The notes beneath the pieces were generated by a model. It made no database searches. It saw nothing but the letters and a program-made list of their open reading frames with translations, and was not told the origin of the DNA. This document shows, in pieces, positions 16,090 through 23,154 of a stretch of DNA of 64,000 nucleotides. Position 1 is the stretch's first letter. The number at the start of each line of letters is the position of its first letter. A program made the position numbers and the translations under genes. The DNA is from Bog-877 sp050734135 (lineage in GTDB: Bacteria > Chloroflexota > Dormibacteria > Aeolococcales > Bog-877), in contig JBOHUG010000016.1 in NCBI GenBank assembly GCA_050734135.1, positions 1 to 64,000 on the forward strand, in the 5' to 3' direction.

Positions 16090-16495
16090 TAGAGACCCAG
16101 GGGAAGGTTGTGGTTCAAGCTCCGAGCGTAGCCCACCCCTCCCACCAGCGCCGACTCTAACTCCCGCGGATCGTCCCCATGCCCAGCGAAGCTCGCCTGG
16201 AGCCGTTCTGGCCGGCGCACCTGACTCGGGCCGCGGTCGGATCCCTGCACCTTGCGTTTTCCTCCACGACGTCTCCGGCTTCGCCGCAGACCGCTCGGAG
16301 GTGATTTCGGGCGCCGAGAACAGTGTTACGAATGAGCTGCGTGGTCGGCGGGGAACATCGCAGCTCCGCGCTGATCCCGGCTCCCCACCAGCGAGTCAGG
16401 GATCACGGCTTCCAGGACGCCCACCGATTGAGGAGGTCTGCCTCACCCACCCCAGCGGTGCGCTACCCTGCCTCCGAGGATCGCGAGCGCAACCG
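16090..16495. other. Non-coding stretch upstream of the DsrE-like cluster and before tRNA-Leu
   Basis: About 400 bases without a convincing gene. Short open frames exist on the plus strand but have no recognisable product and no good ribosome binding site. The region should contain the promoter of the leftward sulfur-relay/nadA run near 16090-16150 and the tRNA-Leu promoter near 16450-16490. A TTGAGG..TACCCT-like spacing around 16428-16470 is suggestive only. Confidence 0.5.
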
Positions 16496-16578
16496 GCCGG
16501 GGTGGCGTAATGGTAGCCGCAGCGGTCTTAAAAACCGCAGTTCGCAAGGACGTGTGGGTTCGATTCCCACCCCCGGCA
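16496..16578 (+). tRNA. tRNA-Leu (anticodon UAA)
   Basis: An 83-base class II tRNA. The acceptor GCCGGGG pairs with CCCCGGC at 16571-16577, with discriminator A and no encoded CCA. The D arm is GCG/CGC with loop TAATGGTAGC, and the anticodon stem is GCGGT/ACCGC around loop CTTAAAA, anticodon TAA. A long variable arm and a T arm GTGGG-TTCGATT-CCCAC complete it. Its 3' half is copied at 20757-20811, marking it as the integration target of the island that follows. Confidence 0.95.
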
Positions 16579-16579
16579 C
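16525..16579 (+). repeat. attL: 55-base repeat inside tRNA-Leu
   Basis: The tRNA segment from the anticodon loop to just past the discriminator (starting GTCTTAAAAACCGC, ending CCCCCGGCAC). By hand alignment it matches 20757-20811 in the same orientation without gaps at 45 of 55 positions, with the last 12 bases identical. This is the classic position for a tyrosine-recombinase attachment site in a tRNA gene. Confidence 0.75.
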
Positions 16580-16840
16580 TTCAAGTTTCGAAGTGAAAAG
16601 ATAGATATACGCGAGATGGACCAGGTGGCCGTAGGGACTGCGAGGCGGGATTGATACCAACTTTGATACCAACCCGAGCCCGCTCGGGACCCCTACGTGG
16701 GTCAGGAAACTCCGTCGAGCCTCCGCTCCGTCGCCGCGCACGACTTTGGTGGCCACCCGCCGAGCTAAGGTCGATCCCCGAGATGACACCGCTGGGCCGC
16801 CTCCTAGCGAACAGCGGAGTCACGATCAGGAGCACCCACC

Positions 16841-17040
16841 ACTGCCGTTTGGAGCGGCCTCAAGCGGACCTTGGGCGGAACGTATATCTCCGCCAGCCCA
16901 AAGCACCTATGGACTATGTCGACGAGCAGGCTTTTCGGTTCAACTTCCGGGTCGAGGTGGACGGGAGTCGGTTCACCCAGGCAGTCCGTCAGTCGGACAG
17001 CAAGCGACTGACCTATAAGACTCTGACGCACGGTTTGTAA
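16841..17040 (+). pseudogene. IS1595-family transposase C-terminal remnant, frameshifted
   Basis: In one frame 16841-16912 reads TAVWSGLKRTLGGTYISASP then KHLW. After a one-base shift at about 16911 the frame continues DYVDEQAFRFN and ends KRLTYKTLTHGL with a stop at 17038-17040. These match the C-terminal part of IS1595/ISXO2-like DDE transposases (typically VWS-LLKR-GTY-SPKHL-RYVDE-FRFNNR-KRLT). The N-terminal two thirds are missing and no terminal inverted repeats were found. It is inactive. Confidence 0.75.
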
Positions 17041-17101
17041 CAGTTTCGTGACAACCGTAGACACCGGCACGGTCTTGGAGGCATCCTCGGAGCGGTGGCG
17101 C

Positions 17102-17173
17102 TACCCCCACTCGGATTCGAACCGAGATCCCGCGCTTACAACGCTGCTGCTCTATCCGTTGAGCTATGGGGGC
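17102..17173 (-). tRNA. tRNA-like gene, anticodon ambiguous (Thr-UGU or Tyr-GUA), possibly degenerate
   Basis: On the minus strand a 72-base cloverleaf reads GCCCCCA acceptor (pairs with TGGGGGT, last pair G-U), D arm GCTC-AACGGATA-GAGC and T arm CTCGG-TTCGAAT-CCGAG, all good. The anticodon arm is poor. Loop GTTGTAA would give UGU (Thr) but only two of five stem pairs form; loop TTGTAAG gives GUA (Tyr) with four of five pairs, but bacterial tRNA-Tyr normally has a long variable arm. It lies inside the tRNA-Leu island. It could be a mobile-element tRNA or a decaying copy. Confidence 0.7.
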
Positions 17174-17439
17174 GCCCCAAGCCGATGGTGGAGGGCAGCT
17201 TCACGGCTGCCCTCCCTCCTTCGGCCTAATTGGGAAGGTTGAACGGCTGTTCGGCCAAAGTCAATAGTCCGCCGGGGTGATACGGGTGCAATACCCAGGG
17301 TTGAGGGGTAGGATGCCAATGGCAGAAGGTGGACGACCGGCGAAGTGGGAATTCGCCGGAAGCGGAGGTTCAGTCGTGGGAAGGCCCAGGTGGGAGGGCT
17401 GAGCGTGTGGGTGAGGAACTCTCGGAGGAGCACGCCCCG

Positions 17440-17823
17440 GTGGTCGAACTGCCGCCGAATGCGATCGTGGTTCGTGGCGGGGCCATGGCGGATCGAGACC
17501 TGGAGCGCAGCGTCGCGGCCCATCACGCTGACCCAGATTGTCGGGAAGAATGGGCGCTGTCGGTCTCGTCGTCGCCCGACGCAACGGCTGCCAAAATCGT
17601 TGAAGCCTCAATATGGCTCAACCACCGCACGTACCGATGGACTCGGGCTTCGAAGCTATTCGATGCCGGGTACCGAGTCATTGAGGATGAACCACCCCAT
17701 GCACTCGTACTTCTCCCCGGCCCGATGACACCGAAGATAGGCGGTGAGTTGCGCGCCGTTTTCGACACCGAGGAAGAAAATCCGTACCACGGAGAGAGGA
17801 AGCTACACAGTGGCAAGCCCTAA
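17440..17823 (+). CDS. Small island protein with a VVRGG...LSV pattern (paired gene 1)
   Basis: 127 residues from GTG 17440, chosen because a GGAGG lies eleven bases upstream; earlier in-frame starts would add a low-complexity leader. It opens VVELPPNAIVVRGGAMADRD, then HHADPDCREEWALSVSSSPD, RASKLFDAGYRVIEDEPPHA and a C-terminal FDTEEENPYHG. I have a memory of actinobacterial hypothetical proteins with this 'ALVVRGG ... LSV ... phy' outline occurring next to a small partner like the one encoded next, but no biochemical function is known to me. The last 14 bases overlap the next gene, so the two are translationally linked. Confidence 0.7.
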   Translation: MVELPPNAIVVRGGAMADRDLERSVAAHHADPDCREEWALSVSSSPDATAAKIVEASIWLNHRTYRWTRASKLFDAGYRVIEDEPPHALVLLPGPMTPKIGGELRAVFDTEEENPYHGERKLHSGKP

Positions 17824-18181
17824 TTCGACGCTGACGTTCGAAGTCGACATGAACTCGGTACGCGGCAACGAGGTTGGCGCCCCGCTAGCTCACGCCACCG
17901 ATCCGATCCTTGCTCAACTGACGCCACCACGCGTCGGAGACTTGGTTATGACGATTGACGAGGAGGGGAATCGGTGCGGCGCTTACGTAAAGAAAGCGAC
18001 CGACAAGTGGGTGCGCCTTGAATTGAATCCGGCGCTGTGGGTTCCTGGACTCGATTATCGAGAGACCAGTTCTCCAGCACCGACCGTCCAGTACGCGCAG
18101 CTGCCTGGAAGGGAAGCGACTTTGAGCCCAGCGGCCTCGGTCACGTCAGCCGATCCTCGGTCAGAGTTCAAGGCCGCATAG
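17810..18181 (+). CDS. Small island protein (paired gene 2)
   Basis: 123 residues from GTG 17810, preceded by GGAGAGAGG about ten bases upstream and overlapping the previous gene by 14 bases. The central part PRVGDLVMTIDEEGNRCGAY followed by VKKATDKWVRLELNPALWVPG looks like a small beta-barrel (VGD-V---DEEGN--A-V) that recurs in partners of the preceding protein type. The tail after residue 85 is Ser/Ala/Pro rich and probably disordered. It has no signal peptide or membrane segment. Whether the pair is a toxin-antitoxin-like unit or something else is unknown. Confidence 0.7.
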   Translation: MASPNSTLTFEVDMNSVRGNEVGAPLAHATDPILAQLTPPRVGDLVMTIDEEGNRCGAYVKKATDKWVRLELNPALWVPGLDYRETSSPAPTVQYAQLPGREATLSPAASVTSADPRSEFKAA

Positions 18182-18190
18182 GTACGGTCA

Positions 18191-18607
18191 TTGGACGCCG
18201 AAGTCCTTCTCTGCGACAACGCTGAGGCGCTCAACGGGAAGCTTTACATCCTCGGCGGTGGTTGGTCGCTAGTCAATCTGGTTGCGCCGCTGCGCTGCTC
18301 GCTCGCGATCCGCATTTCGACGGCTTGGAGTGAGGCGAACTCCCCACATCGACTCAAAGTGTTGCTGGTCACCCAAGACGGTAATCCAGTTCTGGGCTCC
18401 GACGGCAAGCCGGTGATCAACGAAGGGACGTTCGAAGTGGGGAGGCCCGTCGGCCTGGTGCAAGGCGAAGACCTTGTCAACGCAGTAGTCCTGAACTATG
18501 AAGGGCTCGACCTGCCTGCTGGCGGATATGAATTCCGCGTGGAGATCGATTCCGTCCTTATCCGAACGGTTCTTTTCAGGGCCATCAAAGGAGTTCCTCA
18601 ACCATGA
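18191..18607 (+). CDS. DUF6941-like protein
   Basis: 138 residues from TTG 18191, nine bases after the previous stop. The start MDAEVLLCDNAEALNGKLYI followed by LGGGWSLVNLVAP is the hallmark of a small family of unknown function (DUF6941 to my knowledge), with DA-LLCD--A---GKLY-LGGGW conserved. The rest alternates short strands, for example RLKVLLVTQDGNPVLGSDG and GGYEFRVEIDSVLIRTVLF, suggesting a C2- or immunoglobulin-like beta sandwich. The end overlaps the next small gene by four bases (ATGA). Function unknown. Confidence 0.75.
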   Translation: MDAEVLLCDNAEALNGKLYILGGGWSLVNLVAPLRCSLAIRISTAWSEANSPHRLKVLLVTQDGNPVLGSDGKPVINEGTFEVGRPVGLVQGEDLVNAVVLNYEGLDLPAGGYEFRVEIDSVLIRTVLFRAIKGVPQP

Positions 18608-18774
18608 CCGAAAACTGGACCTACACACCCGGAAGGCTCGTCTTGGGACCAGCGAGCCCGGAGCCTCAACTGACTGATGTTCCCGAGACCGCGGCCCTGC
18701 GGGGGAGGCTTTTGCAGGTACCCAAGGTCGAGGCCGACGCAGAAAAGGGCCAAGCGCCCGAGGCGGACCTCTAG
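18604..18774 (+). CDS. Small 56-residue protein coupled to the DUF6941-like gene
   Basis: ATG 18604 lies in an ATGA overlap with the upstream stop. The product begins MTENWTYTPGRLVLGPASP and ends KGQAPEADL; it is acidic, has no membrane segment and no recognised domain. The stop-start coupling and the clean ATG support translation, though so short a frame could be chance. It has no homologue I can name. Confidence 0.5.
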   Translation: MTENWTYTPGRLVLGPASPEPQLTDVPETAALRGRLLQVPKVEADAEKGQAPEADL

Positions 18775-18814
18775 GAAGCGCTAGCCACTCGCAGCCTCTA
18801 CTTGTCAGCCGCTA

Positions 18815-19024
18815 GTGAGTAGGTCTCTGGTCGATCGGCTGGGCATCGCTCAGTCTGAGCTCCAGGCCATCCACGAAGCAATCACGGCACACAACCTAGA
18901 TTGTCCCCTCTGCGCGACTATGGTCGGGAAGAGGAAGTGCGCTGACGGCACGACACTACGCACGCGCCGCAAGGAGGGCCGCCAAGGCGTCGAAGCCGCC
19001 TTGGCCCGCATTTATAGCTCCTAG
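18815..19024 (+). CDS. Small hypothetical protein with Cys pair (69 aa)
   Basis: A GTG-started frame, VSRSLVDRLGIAQSELQAIH, then EAITAHNLDCPLCATMVGKR with a CxxC and a third Cys five residues later, ending in a basic stretch and ALARIYSS. The first half is a predicted amphipathic helix; the CPLC...C could bind a metal. It follows the coupled cassette in the same direction 40 bases later. No family recognised; it may be the last gene of the island's plus-strand unit. Confidence 0.5.
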   Translation: MSRSLVDRLGIAQSELQAIHEAITAHNLDCPLCATMVGKRKCADGTTLRTRRKEGRQGVEAALARIYSS

Positions 19025-19109
19025 GTGAGTCATGTACACATCTGCCCCTCCATGCTTCCCGCTGGCTACCCGTGCTTTCAGTTAAAGAAGTCGTGGTCGA
19101 CAAAAGCCG

Positions 19110-19574
19110 TTAGCCGTAGAGCGACCGGTACTCCCCTCCGTTGTAAGAGCACGCTCCATCTCGGCCCCCCGAGTGGCTATAGCTCCCGTCAACGCACTCT
19201 TCTAGGTAGCCGTTTGTGCTTTCCCAGAAGCTCTCGATGCAGTCGAAGTAGCTACAAAAGTTGCTAGGAGCGTCGTAGATCGGGCTGCCGCCGCAGAAGT
19301 TGTAGCCCCATGGGTTTGACGGCGCACCGCAAAGGTTTGTAGTTGGCGCCGCTGGGGGCGCAGTGGTCTGAGCCGGAACCGGCGTCGCGGTCGGCGTGGC
19401 CGTCGGGGTTGGGTTCGTACTTGGTGAGGCAATTAGACCCGGTGCGGCCCCCGTGTCCTGTGTGCGGGGGTGGTGGCTAGACGGGGCCGCGATGATCCCG
19501 ATTCCGACCACCAACACGATCGCCGCCACGAGCGTGCCGCCGCAACCCAGCGCAAACGCACTTCCTCTCTTCAC
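19110..19574 (-). CDS. Secreted/anchored protein with Pro-Thr linker and DUF3761-like C-terminus
   Basis: 154 residues. An N-terminal membrane segment LVAAIVLVVGIGIIAA (about residues 15-30) is followed by a linker of repeated PTATPTATP type (about 50-75), then a cysteine-rich external region. The last 35 residues, ECVDGSYSHSGGRDGACSYN then GG, resemble the DUF3761 module (C-DG--S-S---GACS-HGGV). It should be exposed outside the membrane. The gene is head-to-tail with another single-pass protein gene upstream. Function unknown. Confidence 0.65.
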   Translation of the reverse strand: MKRGSAFALGCGGTLVAAIVLVVGIGIIAAPSSHHPRTQDTGAAPGLIASPSTNPTPTATPTATPVPAQTTAPPAAPTTNLCGAPSNPWGYNFCGGSPIYDAPSNFCSYFDCIESFWESTNGYLEECVDGSYSHSGGRDGACSYNGGEYRSLYG

Positions 19575-19629
19575 GAGACCCCTCCAAGCCGGAAGCCGTT
19601 ACTCTACCGATCCTTCGCCCGGGCGTGTG

Positions 19630-20187
19630 CTAGCCCGCAGCGTCCTGGCATCCGGCTCGCCACTGGGAGTAGTTGTCGCCGGAGAAGCGCGTGGTGTTCA
19701 TGTTGGTCCGCGAACAGCCAGGAGGGCCAAGTACCGAGTTATTGGAAATCTCGTAGTTGTAGCCGTCCTCCCACGACTTGCCGTGCACGTTGGCGGCGAC
19801 GATCAGGCCGATGATGAGCCCGACAAGGGCGACCGCCACTACAGCGCCTAGAACCTGCGCGATCCGGTAGTTTCGCCGCTTCTCCGGGGCCCAAGTCGCG
19901 ATCTGAGCCCGGCGTTGCGCCCTCTGGGCAGCCCTGGTTTGGTTGGCTTCTGCTTTCTGGAGCGCGTGCAGGTGGCTGTTCGCCGAATTCACGGCCTGGT
20001 TCCGGGCGCCGTGGCGGGTCGGGTCCGCCCATCCGCATGCGCAGGCCATCCGATAGCCAGCTCCCCGGTCCAGCCATCTGAGGCGGTGCGTGACCCCGCC
20101 GATGGTGGTCATCCCCGGTCTGGGCGCAGGGGTACACGGCTTGTTGGGAGACCCCAGCGACATGATGTACCGGCGCTTCCATCCCAT
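19630..20187 (-). CDS. Single-pass membrane protein of the island (185 aa)
   Basis: The N-terminal cytoplasmic part has YRMACACGWADPTRHG, a Cys-rich spot, and a coiled-coil, Gln/Ala/Arg-rich stretch (KAEANQTRAAQRAQRRAQ). A clear transmembrane helix AVVAVALVGLIIGLIVAA follows at about residues 115-135, then a short external tail with two cysteines (GPPGCSRTN, AGCQDAAG). A start at residue 9 (MSLGSPNKP) is also possible. No family recognised. It shares orientation and layout with the gene at 19110-19574. Confidence 0.6.
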   Translation of the reverse strand: MGWKRRYIMSLGSPNKPCTPAPRPGMTTIGGVTHRLRWLDRGAGYRMACACGWADPTRHGARNQAVNSANSHLHALQKAEANQTRAAQRAQRRAQIATWAPEKRRNYRIAQVLGAVVAVALVGLIIGLIVAANVHGKSWEDGYNYEISNNSVLGPPGCSRTNMNTTRFSGDNYSQWRAGCQDAAG

Positions 20188-20260
20188 AGCGCAAATGATA
20201 TGTGTGGCGCTACGCGAGCCGAAGCAAAGTGACGCCCGTATTCGCTTGCGACCAAGGTCG

Positions 20261-20581
20261 CTACAAAGGACCCCTTGTTTGGGTTCTAGAATCCAGGCGT
20301 CGCTGAATTGGCGGCAGAGACTCGGACGGGGAGGCCCTTATTTGGCTCCGCCCGAAGGACCTTCGCCGCTCCGCAGGGGTGCCCCGTACGTCGGAATGGG
20401 TTCGGTCTGGTCGCTGACCCCGCTGGCAGCGCCACCCGGCGACTACCACTATCACCGCCACGACCAGGAGCACCACCAACGCAAGCGGGCCGATCCGTCT
20501 GCCAGCTGAGGAAGGCGCGGGCGGAGCCGACTTCAGGAGGTTCGGACGCGGGTCGCTGTTCCCGGTCTCAGTTGGCACCAT
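20261..20581 (-). CDS. Possible small single-pass membrane protein
   Basis: The frame begins MVPTETGNSDPRPNLLK and has one strong hydrophobic helix, IGPLALVVLLVVAVIVVVAG, at about residues 31-50. The remainder is Arg/Ser-rich with no recognised domain and may be a frameshifted tail. It matches the orientation and outline of the two genes downstream, which is the main reason to list it. Confidence 0.4.
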   Translation of the reverse strand: MVPTETGNSDPRPNLLKSAPPAPSSAGRRIGPLALVVLLVVAVIVVVAGWRCQRGQRPDRTHSDVRGTPAERRRSFGRSQIRASPSESLPPIQRRLDSRTQTRGPL

Positions 20582-20756
20582 GACGAGGGGCTGTGCCGAG
20601 ATGCGGGTGTGGCGCGCCTGCCCGCCATCCGCGCATGACCCCGGCCCGCCGACCAGGTTCTCCCGTGCCGCTCAATTCTCACAAACCGAGTCCAGGACTG
20701 TAGCCCAGATCAATCGGACTGACAGTCGCGGTCCCCTCAGAACCGAATTGGCTCGA

Positions 20757-20811
20757 GTCCTCAAAACCGCCATTAGCAAGGGCGTGTAGGTTCGGCCCCC
20801 ACCCCCGGCAC
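20757..20811 (+). repeat. attR: degenerate copy of tRNA-Leu 3' half
   Basis: Starts GTCCTCAAAACCGCC and ends CACCCCCGGCAC. It aligns without gaps to 16525-16579 with ten mismatches; bases upstream of it show no D-arm or acceptor 5' strand, so it is not a second tRNA gene. It is best read as the displaced 3' end of the original tRNA at the far side of the island, now drifting. Confidence 0.75.
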
Positions 20812-20850
20812 GTCGATGCTCGTCGAGCCGCTTCTAGACTTATCGGCCAG

Positions 20851-21408
20851 ATGCCCAGGTTCGCGAGCTCTAGTCGCGACTACGACCGGAGCCAGGCGGT
20901 TCTGGACCTCCCGCACCCGCCACCCCCGGCGGCGACAGCCTTGGTCGCATCTCTTCTCAGCAGTGAGGGACTGGGTGAACGAGAGCAGCTGGCGGTGGCG
21001 CTGCTCGAGGTTCTCAATGACAGCTTTGGCCTGCCCCCGGTCCGGCTGGTTCTCGCCGACCGGGCCCAAACTCACGCCACAGATCAGCGGGGCCGGTTGG
21101 CCCAGAAAACCTACGGCTACTACCGCTGCCGGATTCCGACTCCGGGAGCCACTCCAGAACGTTGCGCGATCCGGATCTACCACCGGACGGCCATCCGCCA
21201 GCAGGTGCTGGCATCGGGAGCGTTCGTGAACACCCTGCTCCACGAATGGACCCACCACTTCGACTTCAGCGGACTCGGTCTGGGACGCTCACCACACACC
21301 GCCGGGTTCTTCTCCCGCTTGCGCTGGCTGGCGGGCACGGTCGGCGCCGCCCGGGTGCTGCCCCCGGAGGCGCAACCCTTGGGGGGCAGGCGTCGCGGTA
21401 GCATCTGA
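20851..21408 (+). CDS. HExxH putative zinc metallopeptidase
   Basis: A 185-residue protein with the zinc-peptidase motif in NTLLHEWTHHFDF at about residue 128, where His-Glu-x-x-His is complete. FSGLGLGRSPHTAGFFSRLR follows, in which the SPHT histidine may be the third ligand. The N-terminal half holds NDSFGLPPVRLVLADRAQ, then TYGYYRCRIPTP and CAIRIYHRTAIRQ, an SprT-like order of elements. There is no signal peptide, so it is probably cytoplasmic. It starts 40 bases after the island's right boundary. The substrate is unknown. Confidence 0.72.
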   Translation: MPRFASSSRDYDRSQAVLDLPHPPPPAATALVASLLSSEGLGEREQLAVALLEVLNDSFGLPPVRLVLADRAQTHATDQRGRLAQKTYGYYRCRIPTPGATPERCAIRIYHRTAIRQQVLASGAFVNTLLHEWTHHFDFSGLGLGRSPHTAGFFSRLRWLAGTVGAARVLPPEAQPLGGRRRGSI

Positions 21409-21433
21409 GGGACATCCGCTGCAGGAGGACTCG

Positions 21434-21913
21434 ATGACCCAGCCCCGATCCCAGCACCGCCGCTACGTCACTCTCACGGGACTCGCTGTCGCTGGGATCG
21501 CCTTGCTGATGACGGCTTGTGGGACTGGGCCCATCCCCGGGGGCCCGTCACAACCCTCCCCGGGCAGCAGTGGGGGGAGCACTAGCGCTTGTACCGCCGC
21601 CACCGCCCAGAGCTCGATCACCATCGACGCTGGCGACAACCTGAAGTTCGCCCCGGCCACGGCCTGCCTCAAGGTCGGGGGAACCGTTACTTGGAAGAAC
21701 ACCGGCGACGTCGCCCACACCACCACCGACACGCCTTCGCTAGCAGCGGTGGCCGCCGACTCGGTGCTTCCGGCCGGAGCCGCCGCCTGGAGTCACCCAC
21801 TGCCGGCTGGCTCCAGTTGGTCACTCAAGCTGACTGTCGCCGGAACCTACAAGTACTTCTGCATCCCCCACGAGACCCTGGGCATGCTGGGCTCGATCAC
21901 TGTCGTCAGTTGA
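21434..21913 (+). CDS. Cupredoxin-type copper lipoprotein
   Basis: 159 residues. An N-terminal signal ends in a lipobox LMTAC with Cys29 as the lipidated residue, followed by a Gly/Ser/Pro linker. The C-terminal domain is plastocyanin/amicyanin-like: GGTVTWKNTGDVAHTTTD supplies the first His ligand, and YFCIPHETLGMLGSI supplies Cys, His and Met of a type 1 copper site. It is an electron carrier outside the membrane. A GGAGG sits about nine bases before ATG 21434. The partner oxidase or reductase is not visible. Confidence 0.9.
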   Translation: MTQPRSQHRRYVTLTGLAVAGIALLMTACGTGPIPGGPSQPSPGSSGGSTSACTAATAQSSITIDAGDNLKFAPATACLKVGGTVTWKNTGDVAHTTTDTPSLAAVAADSVLPAGAAAWSHPLPAGSSWSLKLTVAGTYKYFCIPHETLGMLGSITVVS

Positions 21914-21944
21914 GGTTGAGCCCGAGGCTGAATCGGCCCCGGTC

Positions 21945-23150
21945 ATGGAGGTGAGCGTGCGCTTTGCCACCCGGATGGAGCGGCTCGGGACTGAGAGCGC
22001 TTTCGAGGTCCTCGCCCACGCCCGGCGCTTGGAGGCCCAGGGTCATCCGATGATCCACCTGGAGATTGGCGAGCCAGACTTCTCAACTCCCGCCAACATC
22101 ATCGAGGCGGCCCACCGGGCAATGCAGCACGGGGCCACTCACTACACCCCGGCGGCGGGGCTGCCCCAGGTCCGCGAAGCGATCGCCAGGGAGATGCAAC
22201 ACCGCGGCGGAGTCGACGTCAGTCCGGCCCAGGTAGTGGTGGTGCCGGGCTCCAAGAACGTCCTCTACTTCGCCCTGCTGGCCCTGATTGAGCCCGGGGA
22301 CGAGGTGATCCTCCCCGACCCCGGCTACCCGGTCTACCGCTCCCTGACCGATTTCGTAGGCGCCGTCGCCAAGCCGGTCGCGATCCGAGAGGAGAACGAC
22401 TTCCGGATGGATCTCGACGAAGTGGCGCGAGCGATCACTCCCAAGACTCGGATGATCATCATCAACTCCCCTCAGAATCCGACCGGTGGTGTGCTCACCG
22501 AGTCGGATCTCGACCGCCTCGCAGATCTGTCCGAACGCCATGACCTCTGGATCGTCAGCGACGAGATCTACTCGGAGATCTGCTTCCAGGATCTGCCCAA
22601 GCCAATCTGGTCGCGCCCGGGGCTCGCGCAACGGACCATCATCATGGACGGGCTCTCCAAGACCTACGCGATGTGCGGCTGGCGACTGGGCTACGGGGTG
22701 ATGCCGGAGGCCCTCGCTGAGCGCATGGCGACCCTGCTTATCAACACCAGTGCCTGCGCGGCCGCCTTCACCCAGCTGGCGGTCATCGAGGCGCTCGAGG
22801 CGCCAGAGTCCCAGGTGGAGGTACAGCGGATGGTGGCCGCCTTCCGGCGCCGGCGCGACACCATCGTGACCGGCCTCAACGCCATTCCTGGATTCCGCTG
22901 CCATCTCCCAGCGGCCTCGTTCTACGCGTTCCCCAACATCACCGAGACCGGCATCTCCAGTCGGGAGTTGGCTCGCCGTTTGCTGGAGGAGGCGGGAGTC
23001 GCAGCTCTGGCGGGAGAAGCGTTCGGGGAGAATGGCCAAGGTCATCTGCGCTTCGCCTACACCGTCAGCGAGACTCAGCTGGAACAAGCCCTGAAACAGA
23101 TCGCCAGCTTTATCAAAACCGCCTCCCCGACCGCAGTCGGGTCGCGCTAG
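21945..23150 (+). CDS. Class I/II pyridoxal-phosphate aminotransferase
   Basis: A 401-residue fold-type I aminotransferase of the aspartate/aromatic (AspC-like) group. Landmarks: HLEIGEPDFSTPANI, HYTPAAGLPQVREAIA, the cofactor-stacking region of the large domain, IINSPQNPTGGVLTESDLDR with the substrate/PLP asparagine, SDEIYSEICF, and the Schiff-base lysine in DGLSKTYAMCGWRLGYG. AGEAFGENGQGHLRFAYTVS has the carboxylate-binding arginine near the end. Substrate may be aspartate, alanine or an aromatic amino acid. ATG 21945 and GTG 21957 are both possible starts. The downstream hydrolase follows after four bases. Confidence 0.92.
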   Translation: MEVSVRFATRMERLGTESAFEVLAHARRLEAQGHPMIHLEIGEPDFSTPANIIEAAHRAMQHGATHYTPAAGLPQVREAIAREMQHRGGVDVSPAQVVVVPGSKNVLYFALLALIEPGDEVILPDPGYPVYRSLTDFVGAVAKPVAIREENDFRMDLDEVARAITPKTRMIIINSPQNPTGGVLTESDLDRLADLSERHDLWIVSDEIYSEICFQDLPKPIWSRPGLAQRTIIMDGLSKTYAMCGWRLGYGVMPEALAERMATLLINTSACAAAFTQLAVIEALEAPESQVEVQRMVAAFRRRRDTIVTGLNAIPGFRCHLPAASFYAFPNITETGISSRELARRLLEEAGVAALAGEAFGENGQGHLRFAYTVSETQLEQALKQIASFIKTASPTAVGSR

Positions 23151-23154
23151 CCCC

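Larger units (their letters stand above)
16579..20811. mobile_element. Genomic island integrated at tRNA-Leu(UAA), about 4.2 kb, integrase-less
   Basis: The segment is bounded by tRNA-Leu on the left and a degenerate tRNA 3'-half repeat on the right. Inside are a broken IS1595-type transposase, a poorly paired tRNA-like gene, six or more small genes found nowhere else in the window, and base composition that looks lower in G+C than the surrounding core genes. No integrase, relaxase or phage structural gene is visible, so it is either a remnant or an element mobilised in trans. The ten mismatches in the right repeat suggest an old insertion (inference). Confidence 0.65.

Noticed and set aside
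16463..16789. 108-codon minus-strand frame containing GVGIEPTRPC
   Set aside because: This peptide is the familiar false translation of the antisense of a tRNA; it lies over tRNA-Leu.
20580..20789. 69-codon plus-strand frame before the right att repeat
   Set aside because: No ribosome binding site, no known features, runs into the tRNA-derived repeat.
20773..21258. 161-codon minus-strand frame over the att repeat, ending GVGAEPTRPC
   Set aside because: Same tRNA-antisense artefact; it helped confirm that 20757-20811 is tRNA-derived.
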